From positions 1 to 64,000 of the forward strand of contig NZ_BIMB01000028.1 in the NCBI RefSeq assembly GCF_004000865.1: a stretch of 64,000 nt of DNA, read 5' to 3'. Source of the DNA: Paenibacillus elgii NBRC 100335 (lineage in GTDB: Bacteria > Bacillota > Bacilli > Paenibacillales > NBRC-103111). A model generated the notes under the pieces. The model saw only the letters and a list, made by a program, of their open reading frames with translations. It was not told the DNA's origin and did no database searches. The position numbers and the translations under genes are program-made. Numbering within the stretch: the stretch's first letter is position 1; each line of letters opens with the position of its first letter. This document shows positions 25,465 to 33,548 of the stretch, one piece after another.

Positions 25465-26334
25465 TTAGAGGCTTTTGTCCATTTTAACCTGCTCCACAGC
25501 GACCGTAAACCCTCCCGCCGTCAAAACCTCCGCGCAGACAGACGTCTTCGACAAGTTAAACGCCCGTTTCCGCAGCGCATCGGCTCCGTCAAACACTTCC
25601 GAGCACAAGAGCCGGACGATTCCGCCCGCATCCGTGACGTCCGGGCTCGTTACACATTGGTACAAGAGCGTCGAGACATGCTCGCCGGATGCATCGTATG
25701 CCCGCTTGACCAGCGCATAGCCGACGGGGCGGCCTTCCGAGTCGGATGCAATAACCGTATGTCCGTCCTTCAAGCTCTGCCATCCCGTCTGCCAAGCCGA
25801 GTTGGCGTTGTAGAAAGGAAGCCTCGCCCCCTCATGCGGGCCGGACCAGCGGACCGTATAGTCCCCGCGCGGAAGCTCTCCCGGCTGCCAAGCCTCCGCC
25901 GATTCCAGCAGCACCAATTGATCGGTTACCTCGTAGCCCATTTTCCGGTATAAGGCAATCGCCTTTTCGTTCTGTTTGAATGCTTCGAGCGTCGCCAGCG
26001 ATACGCCTTCCTCCTGGTACAACCGGATGGAAGCTTCCAGCAGCTGCCTGGCAACGCCATGCCTGCGGTGCGACACGGCAACGGCTGTTCCCCCGTTCCA
26101 GGCCGTCTTGACGCCGTTCGTCGTACGGATGCCGTTCAGAATGATCCCCACCGGCTCGTCCCCGTCAAACGCGACAAAGGAATAGTCCGCCGACAAGCTT
26201 TCGGCCACCATTCGCGCCAAGAACGCATCGATCGTCATGACGATCTGAACATAGTAATCCTCGAATCCTTTGTTCCAAGCCTCTATTGCTTGATTCAACG
26301 TACATTCGGACAGCCGCTTCACCGTCAGCTCCAT
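25465..26334 (-). CDS. GNAT-family N-acetyltransferase, two-domain
   Basis: A 289-residue protein. The N-terminal GNAT domain (about 1-145) has VSHRRHGVARQLLEASIRLYQ as acetyl-CoA loop and LEAFKQNEKAIALYRKMGYEV as motif B. A weaker second GNAT-like half follows (about 155-289; GRPVGYALVKR). The substrate is unknown. The ATG at 26334 follows GGGGGA; the ATG at 26349 precedes that site and is less likely. Confidence 0.78.
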   Translation of the reverse strand: MELTVKRLSECTLNQAIEAWNKGFEDYYVQIVMTIDAFLARMVAESLSADYSFVAFDGDEPVGIILNGIRTTNGVKTAWNGGTAVAVSHRRHGVARQLLEASIRLYQEEGVSLATLEAFKQNEKAIALYRKMGYEVTDQLVLLESAEAWQPGELPRGDYTVRWSGPHEGARLPFYNANSAWQTGWQSLKDGHTVIASDSEGRPVGYALVKRAYDASGEHVSTLLYQCVTSPDVTDAGGIVRLLCSEVFDGADALRKRAFNLSKTSVCAEVLTAGGFTVAVEQVKMDKSL

Positions 26335-26453
26335 TGCCGATTCCCCCATTGCGTATGACTTAGGCGGAGGAACATGACGTTCCCCTCCCTATTCTCTAGA
26401 TTCTCATACAGATTCCTGATTTGCAAGATGTTGGAATCCCCTTTCCCCTCAAG

Positions 26454-26483
26454 GGAACAGCAAAGCCATTTCCCGCGTCTACT
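26454..26483 (+). promoter_or_regulatory. ECF-type promoter of the first polysaccharide deacetylase gene
   Basis: GGAACA-N16-CGTCTACT, 40 bp before the ATG. It is the most divergent of five elements with identical spacing in this region (consensus TGAACC-N16-CGCCTA). A TGTGCGCACA palindrome follows at 26487-26496, close to the expected transcription start. Confidence 0.6.
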
Positions 26484-26522
26484 CCATGTGCGCACAACAT
26501 ATCAACACATAGGAGATTACGC

Positions 26523-27422
26523 ATGAAAAGAGTTATTTTAACTATCGCTATCCTCTTGGGTCTCGGTTCCCTTCTGCTTTTGCTGACCGCACTCAAGCTG
26601 TCTGATATCACAACGGCCAGGCAGCCGCAAGCCGAAATCCATTATGAAAGCAAAGTGATCGTTCTGGTGTACCATGACGTCCAAGAACCGGATGCGGCCG
26701 GCATGCCCCGCCTCTTGACGGTCACGCCACAACAATTCGATGCTCATCTGAAGGCTCTGCAAGACCACAGCTATCAGGTCATCAGCATGGAAGATTACGT
26801 CCGCTTCGCCCGGCAAGGGAAACCGGTTCCCCCGAATGCCGTCGTCCTCACCTTCGATGACGGATACGAATCGTTTTATACCCGCGCCTATCCGATTCTG
26901 CAAAAGCACGGCGTTCCCGCATCCAATTTCGTGATCGGAGCGCCGACGGATAAGAGAGATCCCAAAAAGGGACAGTATTTGACATGGAACCAGATGCGCG
27001 AGCTGGTCAAGGCGGGGCATGGCATTTACAGCCATACCTACGATTCGCACCGCATGGTCGATACAGCGCCGAAAGGCCCGCAGCAGCCGGCCTTGACACA
27101 TCCCGCCTATCTGGCACAATCGAAAAGGACAGAATCGGCCGAAGAGTTCCGCAAGCGGATTCTCAGCGATTTGACCTTCATGAACGAGCGGCTCCGCACC
27201 GAGCTTGGCGACCGTTCGAAGCTGCTCGCTTTTCCGTACGGGGCGTACAATAAAGAAACGCTGCAAGCGGCGGAGGAAGCAGGCATCGAGCTGCTGTTCA
27301 CCATCCGCGAAGGCATTAATACCGCCTCAGACCGGTTGGTGCACCGGATCGACGCGGGCGAGCCGTATATAACCGCGGACACCTTGATCGCGACGATAAG
27401 AAAGTATCATAAAAATGAATGA
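26523..27422 (+). CDS. Polysaccharide deacetylase, membrane-anchored, paralogue 1
   Basis: A 299-residue NodB-fold carbohydrate esterase (family 4) with an N-terminal signal or anchor (about 4-24). Metal/catalytic motifs are TFDDGY (about 112-117; Asp-Asp) and SHTYDSH, the H-S/T-x-x-x-H zinc motif. It opens with VIVLVYHDV, as in IcaB/PgaB-type poly-N-acetylglucosamine deacetylases. The target could be peptidoglycan or an exopolysaccharide outside the membrane. The ATG follows TAGGAG. The tandem paralogue at 27685 is very similar over its whole length. Its ECF-type promoter links it to the sigma-factor gene at 28641. Confidence 0.85.
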   Translation: MKRVILTIAILLGLGSLLLLLTALKLSDITTARQPQAEIHYESKVIVLVYHDVQEPDAAGMPRLLTVTPQQFDAHLKALQDHSYQVISMEDYVRFARQGKPVPPNAVVLTFDDGYESFYTRAYPILQKHGVPASNFVIGAPTDKRDPKKGQYLTWNQMRELVKAGHGIYSHTYDSHRMVDTAPKGPQQPALTHPAYLAQSKRTESAEEFRKRILSDLTFMNERLRTELGDRSKLLAFPYGAYNKETLQAAEEAGIELLFTIREGINTASDRLVHRIDAGEPYITADTLIATIRKYHKNE

Positions 27423-27617
27423 TAACCATCTTTAAAAATAACGAGGATAGTCCGGAAGCCGGCAGTAAAGTCTTTACCTTGCCGGCGGCCGGCACATTCG
27501 CTTTTATTGAAGCTTCCCCGCGTTTTGACGGCGTACGTGACGCTTTCCCCCTTTCTGCCCCCCTTGATGCTCATGAAATTTTTCCCATAATTTTGTAATT
27601 TTGGAATCGGAATCATT
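27423..27617. repeat. Spacer with hairpin and copy A of an intergenic repeat
   Basis: No gene. A GC-rich hairpin (GCCGGCA-GTAAAG...CTTTAC-CTTGCCGGC) lies at 27458-27486 without a clean T-run. At 27497-27542 a 46-bp sequence (TCGCTTTTATTGAAGCTTCC and on to GTGACG) resembles 30797-30840, which is the left arm of the terminator after the anti-sigma gene. Confidence 0.5.
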
Positions 27618-27647
27618 TGAACCGCCTGCCCCTTTCGTTCGCCTATA
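27618..27647 (+). promoter_or_regulatory. ECF-type promoter of the second polysaccharide deacetylase gene
   Basis: TGAACC-N16-CGCCTATA, 38 bp before the ATG, followed by TGTGCGCACA at 27651-27660, as at the first deacetylase gene. Confidence 0.75.
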
Positions 27648-27684
27648 TCATGTGCGCACACCACATCAAGCTTAGGAGGCACGC

Positions 27685-28551
27685 ATGAGAAGGCTTATCC
27701 CGGGCCTCGCCTTTCTGCTGCTCTTGCTGACCGGGGTCACGCTGACCGGGCACACGCTGCAGTCGGAGGTCGAAGCCCATTATGAAAATAAAGTTATCGT
27801 TCTGCTGTACCACGATGTCCAAGAACCGGAGGCGGCTGGATTTCCGCAGCCCTCAACAGTTTCGACCGTCCAATTCGACGCTCATCTGAAAGCGCTGAAA
27901 GATCACGGCTACCAGATCATCGGCATGGAAGACTACGTCCGCTTCGCCCTGCAAGGAAAACCCGTTCCCGCCAACGCCGTCGTCCTCACCTTCGATGACG
28001 GGTACGAGTCGTTCTATACCCGCGCGTATCCGATTCTGCAAAAGCACGGCGTTCCCGCATCCAACTTTATGATCGGAGCGCTGTCGGATACATATCATCC
28101 CGATGCGGAGCCGCATCTGACGTGGGACCAAATGCGGGAGCTGGTCCGGGCGGGATACGGCATTTACAGCCATACCTACGACTCGCACCGCATGCTCCAT
28201 ACCGCCCCCGGCGGCCAGCCGCAGCCGGCCTTGACCCATCCCGCCTATCTGACCCAGCGCAATCGGACCGAGTCAGCCGAAGAGTACCGCAGGCGGATTC
28301 GCAGCGACTTGACGTTTATGAACGAGCGGCTCCGCGCCGAGCTTGGCAATCATTCGAGGTTGCTTGCTTTTCCGTACGGGGCGTACAATGAAGAGACGCT
28401 TCAAGCGGCGGAGGAAGCAGGCATCGGGCTGCTGTTTACGATTAAGGAAGGCATCAATACCGCCGCAGACCGGCTGGTGTACCGGATCAATGCGGGCGAG
28501 CCGTACATGACGGCGGACGCCTTGATCGCGACGATAAGCAAGTATCATTAA
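27685..28551 (+). CDS. Polysaccharide deacetylase, membrane-anchored, paralogue 2
   Basis: A 288-residue paralogue of the preceding deacetylase with a signal or anchor (about 4-24). It keeps the carbohydrate esterase 4 motifs (VIVLLYHDV, LTFDDGYESFYTRAYP, YSHTYDSHRM and LLAFPYGAYNEETL). The tandem copy, shared promoter and shared +1 palindrome indicate duplication of the whole transcription unit. The ATG follows TAGGAGG. No terminator separates it from the sigma-factor gene 89 bp downstream, but that gene has its own ECF-type promoter. Confidence 0.85.
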   Translation: MRRLIPGLAFLLLLLTGVTLTGHTLQSEVEAHYENKVIVLLYHDVQEPEAAGFPQPSTVSTVQFDAHLKALKDHGYQIIGMEDYVRFALQGKPVPANAVVLTFDDGYESFYTRAYPILQKHGVPASNFMIGALSDTYHPDAEPHLTWDQMRELVRAGYGIYSHTYDSHRMLHTAPGGQPQPALTHPAYLTQRNRTESAEEYRRRIRSDLTFMNERLRAELGNHSRLLAFPYGAYNEETLQAAEEAGIGLLFTIKEGINTAADRLVYRINAGEPYMTADALIATISKYH

Positions 28552-28581
28552 AGAAGGAGCAAAACTTTTTTGCGGAATCAA

Positions 28582-28611
28582 TGAACCGAAGCCCCGTTTC
28601 GTTCGCCTATA
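28582..28611 (+). promoter_or_regulatory. ECF-type autoregulatory promoter of the sigma factor gene
   Basis: TGAACC-N16-CGCCTATA located 29 bp before the sigma ATG. It has the same -35, spacing and -10 as at 27618 and 32590, and the 3' end of the spacer (TTCGTT) is also conserved. ECF factors usually recognise their own promoter, so this is the best guide to the specificity of the sigma factor. Confidence 0.75.
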
Positions 28612-28640
28612 AGGTAGAGGAAGTCAGGAAGGTGACGTAA

Positions 28641-29204
28641 ATGGATCAGGAAAAGCTATATATGAAGCAGTGCAGGAACGGAGATAAAGAAGCTTTTTTC
28701 AAGCTGGTCGAGCCGTTGTTAAGCCGCGTCTACAGCACGTCGGCCGCGATACTCCGTTCCTCGCACCTGGCGGAGGATGCGGTACAGAATGCGTTGCTCG
28801 AAGCATATCAAGCCATTATGAACGGCAAAAATATTCGCAATTTCAAGAGCTGGTTCAATCATTTGACCGCCTGCCGCGCGCTCGATCTGGCCAGGCAACG
28901 TTCGAAATTGGCCAGCCGGACCGGCGATCTGGAGGAGATTGAAGTCCCGGACGAGCAAGCCTCCCCGATCGACGCGCTCATCCGCAAGGAAGCGGGCCAC
29001 GAGCTGCTGGAATCGGTGATGTCGCTGGACATCAACCACCGGACAGTCGTCATTTTGTACTATTATCAGGAGCTGTCGCTTGACGAAATCGCCGATGTGC
29101 TCGACGTGAAGAAGGGCACGATCAAATCGCGGCTGCATGCCGCCCGCTTGAAATTGAACGAAAAAATGATGCAACCTAATCCAAAGCAGGTGATGGAATG
29201 TTGA
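28641..29204 (+). CDS. ECF-family RNA polymerase sigma factor
   Basis: A 187-residue sigma-70 factor with only regions 2 and 4. Region 2 (about 10-85) contains AEDAVQNALLEAYQAI and FKSWFNHLTACRALDLAR, and region 4 (about 115-175) contains YYYQELSLDEIADVLDVKKGTIKSRLHAARLKL. The GTG/ATG choice is clear, with GAAGGTGACGTAA before the ATG. It overlaps the DUF4179 gene by 7 bp. It resembles the SigV/SigX/SigW class of envelope-stress factors. The repeated TGAACC-N16-CGCCTA promoters nearby define its probable regulon. Confidence 0.9.
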   Translation: MDQEKLYMKQCRNGDKEAFFKLVEPLLSRVYSTSAAILRSSHLAEDAVQNALLEAYQAIMNGKNIRNFKSWFNHLTACRALDLARQRSKLASRTGDLEEIEVPDEQASPIDALIRKEAGHELLESVMSLDINHRTVVILYYYQELSLDEIADVLDVKKGTIKSRLHAARLKLNEKMMQPNPKQVMEC

Positions 29205-30763
29205 AATCGGTACGCGATAAACAAGTCAAAGAAGAGCTCAGCCAATCGCTTCAAGAGCTTCCTGTCCCGGCATCGCTGCTTCAATTCGCAAAGGACGTTC
29301 CGAACATGGCGGAATCGCTGCCTGCTATCCCGGCCCGCAGGCCGATCCGGCAGCGCAGCAGGAAGGCACGCTTCACCATTGCCGCCGCCTGTGCCTTGGC
29401 CGTAGTCGCTTCAGTCGGCGCGGCGCAGGTTTCCCCGACGTTCGCCAATATGGTAAAGGGCCTTCCGGGCTTCTCCGGCGTGTTAAGCTGGCTGGATGAA
29501 GTACGGGGCTATGACGGCGTCCGCAATGCGCGCTCCTATGGTTATGAACCGGCCGAGCCCGTCGTGAAGCAGTTCGGCGACGTCACCATCGGTATCAGCG
29601 ATGTTTATTTGACCGGCGATAAGCTTTCCTACAAAACGTTCGTCAAGTCCGACGAGATTAAGAAAAACGCGTTCAAACGAGATAACGGCTATTGGGACGT
29701 AGACTGGAGAAACACAACGAATTATTTGTTCAGTATCGAAGACTTTAATGAAATTAGGGGCGGAGGCAGCGGGGGCATCATTATGTCCGACGATTCAACC
29801 AAGGAGCCTATTTATGCCGGAACTCACAGCTTCACCCTGACGCCGCAGCAAGTCCAGGATTTTATGAATAAGAACCCGAAGGAGCTGCGGTTCGACGTAT
29901 CCAAGGTTCAACCGGGACAACAAAATGCGGAGTTCTTGTCCGAGATCAGCGTGCCGTTCGACAAGTCGCAATGGCGTGAAGACCTTGTTGTTCCGCTTCA
30001 TCAACAGGTTGAGGTGGCCGGGGACCCGGATCTTCCGTCGTTTGCCTTGGATCAGGTCAAGATTACGCCTACGAATACGCAACTTGATGTGAAGATCCAG
30101 CAGGGCGCAAACCACTATTTGGAGTTTAGGCAGACTGGCGATTATGAGCGTAAATTCGACCCTTATCTTACCGATGACAAGGGGAACAAATACCCGTTAC
30201 ATGTGGATAGTCCGCAGAAAATGTATGATAGCCTTGCTCGGCCTGGCGATTGGGACGGCAACAAGATGGAGTTCATGTCTTCGCCCTATTTCGACCCGTC
30301 CGTGAAGCGGCTAACCTTGCACCTGAACGGCTTCGAGCTTACCGAAAAAACGCCGAGCGCCTCATTCACGCTCTCGCCCGGCGAAAAGCTGCCGAAAACG
30401 GTACGCTTTAAGGATAAACAATTTACGATCGTCGGGACCTCTTATAAAAAGGGGTACCTGTGGCTCAAAATCAAGAAGGATCGTCCGGAAGACGTCCGCT
30501 TGGGCATCCAGTTCGGCATTCCTCAGGACCTCAACAAAGCTTATCAGGAGAAAATCCAGAACACCCCGGAATTGTATGAATTGTACGAGCCGCATCCCGG
30601 CGTTGCGTTAATCGACGGGGTGCCGCGGTCCGAGCGGCCAGAGGACGACTATTTTGAAGCAGGCATCATGACGCCCGAGCAGGACTCTTACGAAATTACG
30701 ATGCTGCGCAACGCCAACCCGATCCCGCTGCAAAAAGAGATCACGTTTGAAATTAGAAAGTAG
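29198..30763 (+). CDS. DUF4179 membrane anti-sigma factor
   Basis: A 521-residue protein expected to hold the ECF factor inactive at the membrane. A cytoplasmic N-terminal segment (1-57) precedes one membrane helix (about 58-77, FTIAAACALAVVASVGAAQV). A large extracytoplasmic domain follows, with DUF4179 (about 78-280) and a beta-rich C-terminal domain (about 285-521). Its start overlaps the sigma gene, the standard sigma/anti-sigma layout. No zinc-binding HxxxCxxC (ZAS) motif is seen in the N-terminus. The stimulus is unknown. Confidence 0.85.
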   Translation: MLKSVRDKQVKEELSQSLQELPVPASLLQFAKDVPNMAESLPAIPARRPIRQRSRKARFTIAAACALAVVASVGAAQVSPTFANMVKGLPGFSGVLSWLDEVRGYDGVRNARSYGYEPAEPVVKQFGDVTIGISDVYLTGDKLSYKTFVKSDEIKKNAFKRDNGYWDVDWRNTTNYLFSIEDFNEIRGGGSGGIIMSDDSTKEPIYAGTHSFTLTPQQVQDFMNKNPKELRFDVSKVQPGQQNAEFLSEISVPFDKSQWREDLVVPLHQQVEVAGDPDLPSFALDQVKITPTNTQLDVKIQQGANHYLEFRQTGDYERKFDPYLTDDKGNKYPLHVDSPQKMYDSLARPGDWDGNKMEFMSSPYFDPSVKRLTLHLNGFELTEKTPSASFTLSPGEKLPKTVRFKDKQFTIVGTSYKKGYLWLKIKKDRPEDVRLGIQFGIPQDLNKAYQEKIQNTPELYELYEPHPGVALIDGVPRSERPEDDYFEAGIMTPEQDSYEITMLRNANPIPLQKEITFEIRK

Positions 30764-30796
30764 CAGTCGTAACCTTGCGAATACTTGGCACCATCG

Positions 30797-30883
30797 TCGC
30801 TTTGTTTGAAGTTCCCCGTGTTTTGAACGCGTTCATGACGGAATCACGCCGGCATGATGCGGTCAAGGCACGGGGTGTTTTTT
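30797..30883 (+). terminator. Long-stem terminator of the sigma/anti-sigma operon, with repeat copy B
   Basis: CCCCGTG(TT)TTGA(A)CGC pairs with GCG(G)TCAA(GG)CACGGGG across a 28-nt loop, followed by seven T. Its left arm and upstream sequence (30797-30840) are the second copy of the repeat at 27497-27542. Confidence 0.7.
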
Positions 30884-31086
30884 TGGGGAAATAGCAGCAT
30901 TACGGTTGCCCCGCACAAAACCCCATATATCGGCGATCCGGCTCTCGTAGGTTTCCTCCGGCATGATCCAACGTACGGTGATTTGATTAAATTGTCTGTA
31001 ATATCCAAATCGTTTAAAGTATATTTAACAGTTCATTTTCATGCACAATCATTACTATGACTTGTATTAGCACTATGGAGAACCTT
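30884..31086. other. Spacer before the XRE gene
   Basis: No credible gene. Open frames here lack ribosome sites and recognisable sequence. The final 90 bp are AT-rich (TTAAATTG, TATTTAACAG) and probably carry the XRE promoter. Confidence 0.4.
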
Positions 31087-31305
31087 ATGCCTACCATTGC
31101 CGAACGATTAAAAGAACTACGCGAGCAAAATCAGGTCAAACGAGAGGAACTCGCCCAAATCCTCGGGGTTTCCGTTCGTTCAATCAGCCATTATGAGTTG
31201 GGCAACAGACGGCCGGATTATGAAGGTCTTCTTGCTCTTGCAGATTATTTCAACGTTAGTCTGGATTATCTCGTTGGCCGGTCCAATGATCCGGAAAGAC
31301 ACTAG
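31087..31305 (+). CDS. XRE-family helix-turn-helix regulator
   Basis: A 72-residue single-domain Cro/C1-type protein: TIAERLKELREQNQVKREEL, then AQILGVSVRSISHYELGNRRP as the recognition helix region, then DYFNVSLDYLVGRS, a very common Bacillota pattern. The ATG at 31087 follows GGAG at 6 nt; an in-frame ATG at 31075 starts inside that site. It stands alone between terminators. Targets are unknown. Confidence 0.85.
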   Translation: MPTIAERLKELREQNQVKREELAQILGVSVRSISHYELGNRRPDYEGLLALADYFNVSLDYLVGRSNDPERH

Positions 31306-31316
31306 CGGATGTAAAA

Positions 31317-31361
31317 AAACCTTGATTCGGGCACGACCAACCGTGACCCAAACCAAGGTTT
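31317..31361. terminator. Bidirectional terminator between XRE and stalk-protein genes
   Basis: Arms AAACCTTG..TCGGG(C)ACG and CGTG(A)CCC..CCAAGGTTT, with an A-run before and TTTAATTT after. The genes on both sides converge here. Confidence 0.8.
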
Positions 31362-31377
31362 AATTTATTTTATCCCG

Positions 31378-32457
31378 TTATTTATTCGTAATAATAACCG
31401 TTTGGGACGAAGGCTCCCACTTCACTTCCGCTCCCAGCGCTTCGCCGATGAAGCGGACCGGGACCATCGTATGGCCGTTCACGATCTGCGCCGGCACTTC
31501 CAGCGATTTGGCCGAACCGCCGACCGTGACACGTTTATCGCCGATTTTCAAATACACCGTCGTCGTTCCTTTCTTGGCGGTCACGGACTGCTCCTTTTCG
31601 TTCCAATCGATCGTGGCGCCCAGCTTTTCAAAAATCGCCCTTAGCGGCACAAGCGTGCTGCCTTCGACGATAACCGGCGGCTGCTCGAAGCTTTGCGCGG
31701 TACCGTCAATCGTTACCTTAATGGCGTCGGTGCCGCCTGTGGACGCTTCGAAACTGAACGTATCGCTGCCGAATACCGGCGTGAAATCAACCGACGTTAC
31801 GATACTCTCGCTGCCGCCGCCACGCGGATCGGTTGTGGTTTCTTTCAGCAATATGCCGGTTTCTTTGTCGAACCATTGCTCACTGGCCGGGATGACCCCG
31901 TTTTCTACTCTCTCGATCCCTTGGGCATCCGTAAATTTTCGATTCAATGGCTTGCTTGCACCCGACAGGTGATAGGCGGCCCGGCCAAGGAGCGTTTCTT
32001 CTCCTTTAAAAACCGGAGCTTCGTTATATTCTAACAGTGACTTAAGTTTTTGCTTGGACATTCTGGAGAAGCCGTCCCATTCCATCCCCTTCAACTTTAC
32101 TCCGCTTGTTTTCCCTTCCGTGATGAAAACTCCGTCATCTCCGTTGATGATCGAAGTGCTCATCGTTTTGCCGCTTCCGTCATAGTTGATCTCCGAGCGG
32201 TACCGGGCATTCGGCACATCCTCCCATTGCTTGTATGACACAACCTTGCTCGTTCCATTTTCGAACGTGGACGTCTGCTTCCATTCCAAGTAAAACAGGC
32301 TCGGCTTCTTCCCTTCGATTTCCTTGGCGACCTGCTCAAGGGTCAATGCGCCGGTTCCGGCTCCTGCCGGGGCAGCCGTCGCTCCGTTAAGAGGCAGCGC
32401 CATGGCAAGCAATGCGAGACCTAGTCCTGCGGACATCCATTTTCGTTTGTTCAACAT
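31378..32457 (-). CDS. Exported LolA-like/stalk-domain protein, putative ECF regulon member
   Basis: A protein of about 359 residues with a signal peptide ending near ATAAPAG. The middle (about 35-235) has the fold signature of LolA/RseB-like outer-sheet domains (FYLEWKQTSTFENG, YRSEINYDGSGK, EQWFDKETGILLKET). The C-terminal stretch (about 250-359) is a stalk domain (copper amine oxidase N-terminal-like: VPLRAIFEKLGATIDWNEKE and VPVRFIGEALGAEVKWEP). Three ATGs lie together; 32457 has the best distance (8 nt) from GGAGG. A minus-strand ECF-type promoter at 32557-32585 faces it. The role is probably sensing or maintaining the envelope (inference). Confidence 0.78.
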   Translation of the reverse strand: MLNKRKWMSAGLGLALLAMALPLNGATAAPAGAGTGALTLEQVAKEIEGKKPSLFYLEWKQTSTFENGTSKVVSYKQWEDVPNARYRSEINYDGSGKTMSTSIINGDDGVFITEGKTSGVKLKGMEWDGFSRMSKQKLKSLLEYNEAPVFKGEETLLGRAAYHLSGASKPLNRKFTDAQGIERVENGVIPASEQWFDKETGILLKETTTDPRGGGSESIVTSVDFTPVFGSDTFSFEASTGGTDAIKVTIDGTAQSFEQPPVIVEGSTLVPLRAIFEKLGATIDWNEKEQSVTAKKGTTTVYLKIGDKRVTVGGSAKSLEVPAQIVNGHTMVPVRFIGEALGAEVKWEPSSQTVIITNK

Positions 32458-32556
32458 CATCATATCCTCCATCTTTCCATATAAGGGATTGCGGCGGTGC
32501 TTAGTTTTCGCCCCGAATCATCGCCGCTTGGGCCGGACGAAAACACCTCCTTATCT

Positions 32557-32585
32557 TAAGGCGAAACAAAATCGAATTCGGTTCA
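32557..32585 (-). promoter_or_regulatory. ECF-type promoter of the LolA-like/stalk protein gene
   Basis: On the minus strand: TGAACC-N16-CGCCTTA. It lies back to back, 4 bp away, with the plus-strand element at 32590, making a divergent promoter pair of one specificity. Confidence 0.7.
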
Positions 32586-32589
32586 CCCA

Positions 32590-32619
32590 TGAACCAAGCC
32601 GCCGGTTCGTTCGCCTATA
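32590..32619 (+). promoter_or_regulatory. ECF-type promoter of the exported protein gene at 32656
   Basis: TGAACC-N16-CGCCTATA, 36 bp before the ATG, identical in both hexamer regions to the promoters at 27618 and 28582. Confidence 0.75.
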
Positions 32620-32655
32620 AGGTGTACGACCCAAAAAGAGGAGGAGCAAACCACA

Positions 32656-33501
32656 ATGAAAAAAACAACCATTGCCGTATTAAGCGCAGCCGTATTATTA
32701 GGAGGACTCGCACCGCTGGCCGTTCGGGCCGATGCAACCGCCGTTTCCGCAAACCAAACCGCCGCAGTGCCAGTTGCCACTCAAGACGCAGAAACCTTCA
32801 AGCTGAACCCGGCCATCCAGAAGCAGTACGGCGGGGCCACGTTCACGTTGAAGTCGCTGTCGGCCTCACCGGAGACGACCGAATTTGTCTTGGCCCGCCA
32901 CGTCCCGAATGGGATTGCGAAAGAAGTCGATGAACAGCTCATGGACATGCGTTATGTGGTGACGGACGACAACGGATGGATCTACGAGTACGAAAAAGCC
33001 AAAGAGCAAGGACAGGAGCAGCCGGATGGCTCTTTCGTGCCCCACTATACCGAAAATGTGAAGCCATTGCAGGGCAAGCCCAAGGAGCTGACCATTAGGC
33101 CATATGTAGGAGCCTGGTATGACGATACAAGCACGATGTTCTCGGAAAAAGCAAATGTGACCGCGCCATTGACCGGTCAGTATCCGCTAACGCTCGATCA
33201 AGGCAAAATCGGCAGCATGTCGGTAACCGGCGTGGACTTCGGCAAGGATAAAACTGTTCTGAAACTGGCGATCGCCGGAGAAACGGCATCCGTTCAGAAG
33301 ACGGGCACTTGGCTGGTACAAAACGGGAAGCGGCTTGACTATACCCGCACGGAATTGGTTAGCGTAGAGGACGGCGTCTACCAATACGAGCTGGAATTTC
33401 CGGCCGTGGACCCGACAGCCCAGCTTGAGGTGCTGACCAAGCGCATGACGCCAGTGACGTTCCTGAAGGAACTGGAGATGAAAGTTCAGCTTCCGCAATA
33501 A
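32656..33501 (+). CDS. Exported protein of unknown function, putative ECF regulon member
   Basis: A 281-residue secreted protein with signal peptide (cleavage near VRADA, about 26). The mature part is beta-rich and divided into two halves (about 45-155 and 165-281). The style (TFTLKSLSASPETTEFVLA, MRYVVTDDNGWIYEYE, ELEFPAVDPTAQLEVLT) resembles the extracytoplasmic domain of the DUF4179 anti-sigma factor at 29198. It could therefore bind or modulate it, or share its ligand; this is inference. The ATG follows AAAGAGGAGGAGCAAACCACA. Confidence 0.7.
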   Translation: MKKTTIAVLSAAVLLGGLAPLAVRADATAVSANQTAAVPVATQDAETFKLNPAIQKQYGGATFTLKSLSASPETTEFVLARHVPNGIAKEVDEQLMDMRYVVTDDNGWIYEYEKAKEQGQEQPDGSFVPHYTENVKPLQGKPKELTIRPYVGAWYDDTSTMFSEKANVTAPLTGQYPLTLDQGKIGSMSVTGVDFGKDKTVLKLAIAGETASVQKTGTWLVQNGKRLDYTRTELVSVEDGVYQYELEFPAVDPTAQLEVLTKRMTPVTFLKELEMKVQLPQ

Positions 33502-33507
33502 CGACAA

Positions 33508-33545
33508 CAACCCGCGAGGAGTTACGATCCGCGCGGGTTGTTTTT
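33508..33545. terminator. Convergent terminator
   Basis: CAACCCGCG / CGCGGGTTG stem followed by TTTTT, between the exported-protein and PfpI genes. Confidence 0.85.
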
Positions 33546-33548
33546 ATG

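Noticed and set aside
30854..31060. A 68-codon frame before the XRE gene
   Set aside because: It begins inside the terminator region, has no ribosome site, and its sequence is not protein-like.
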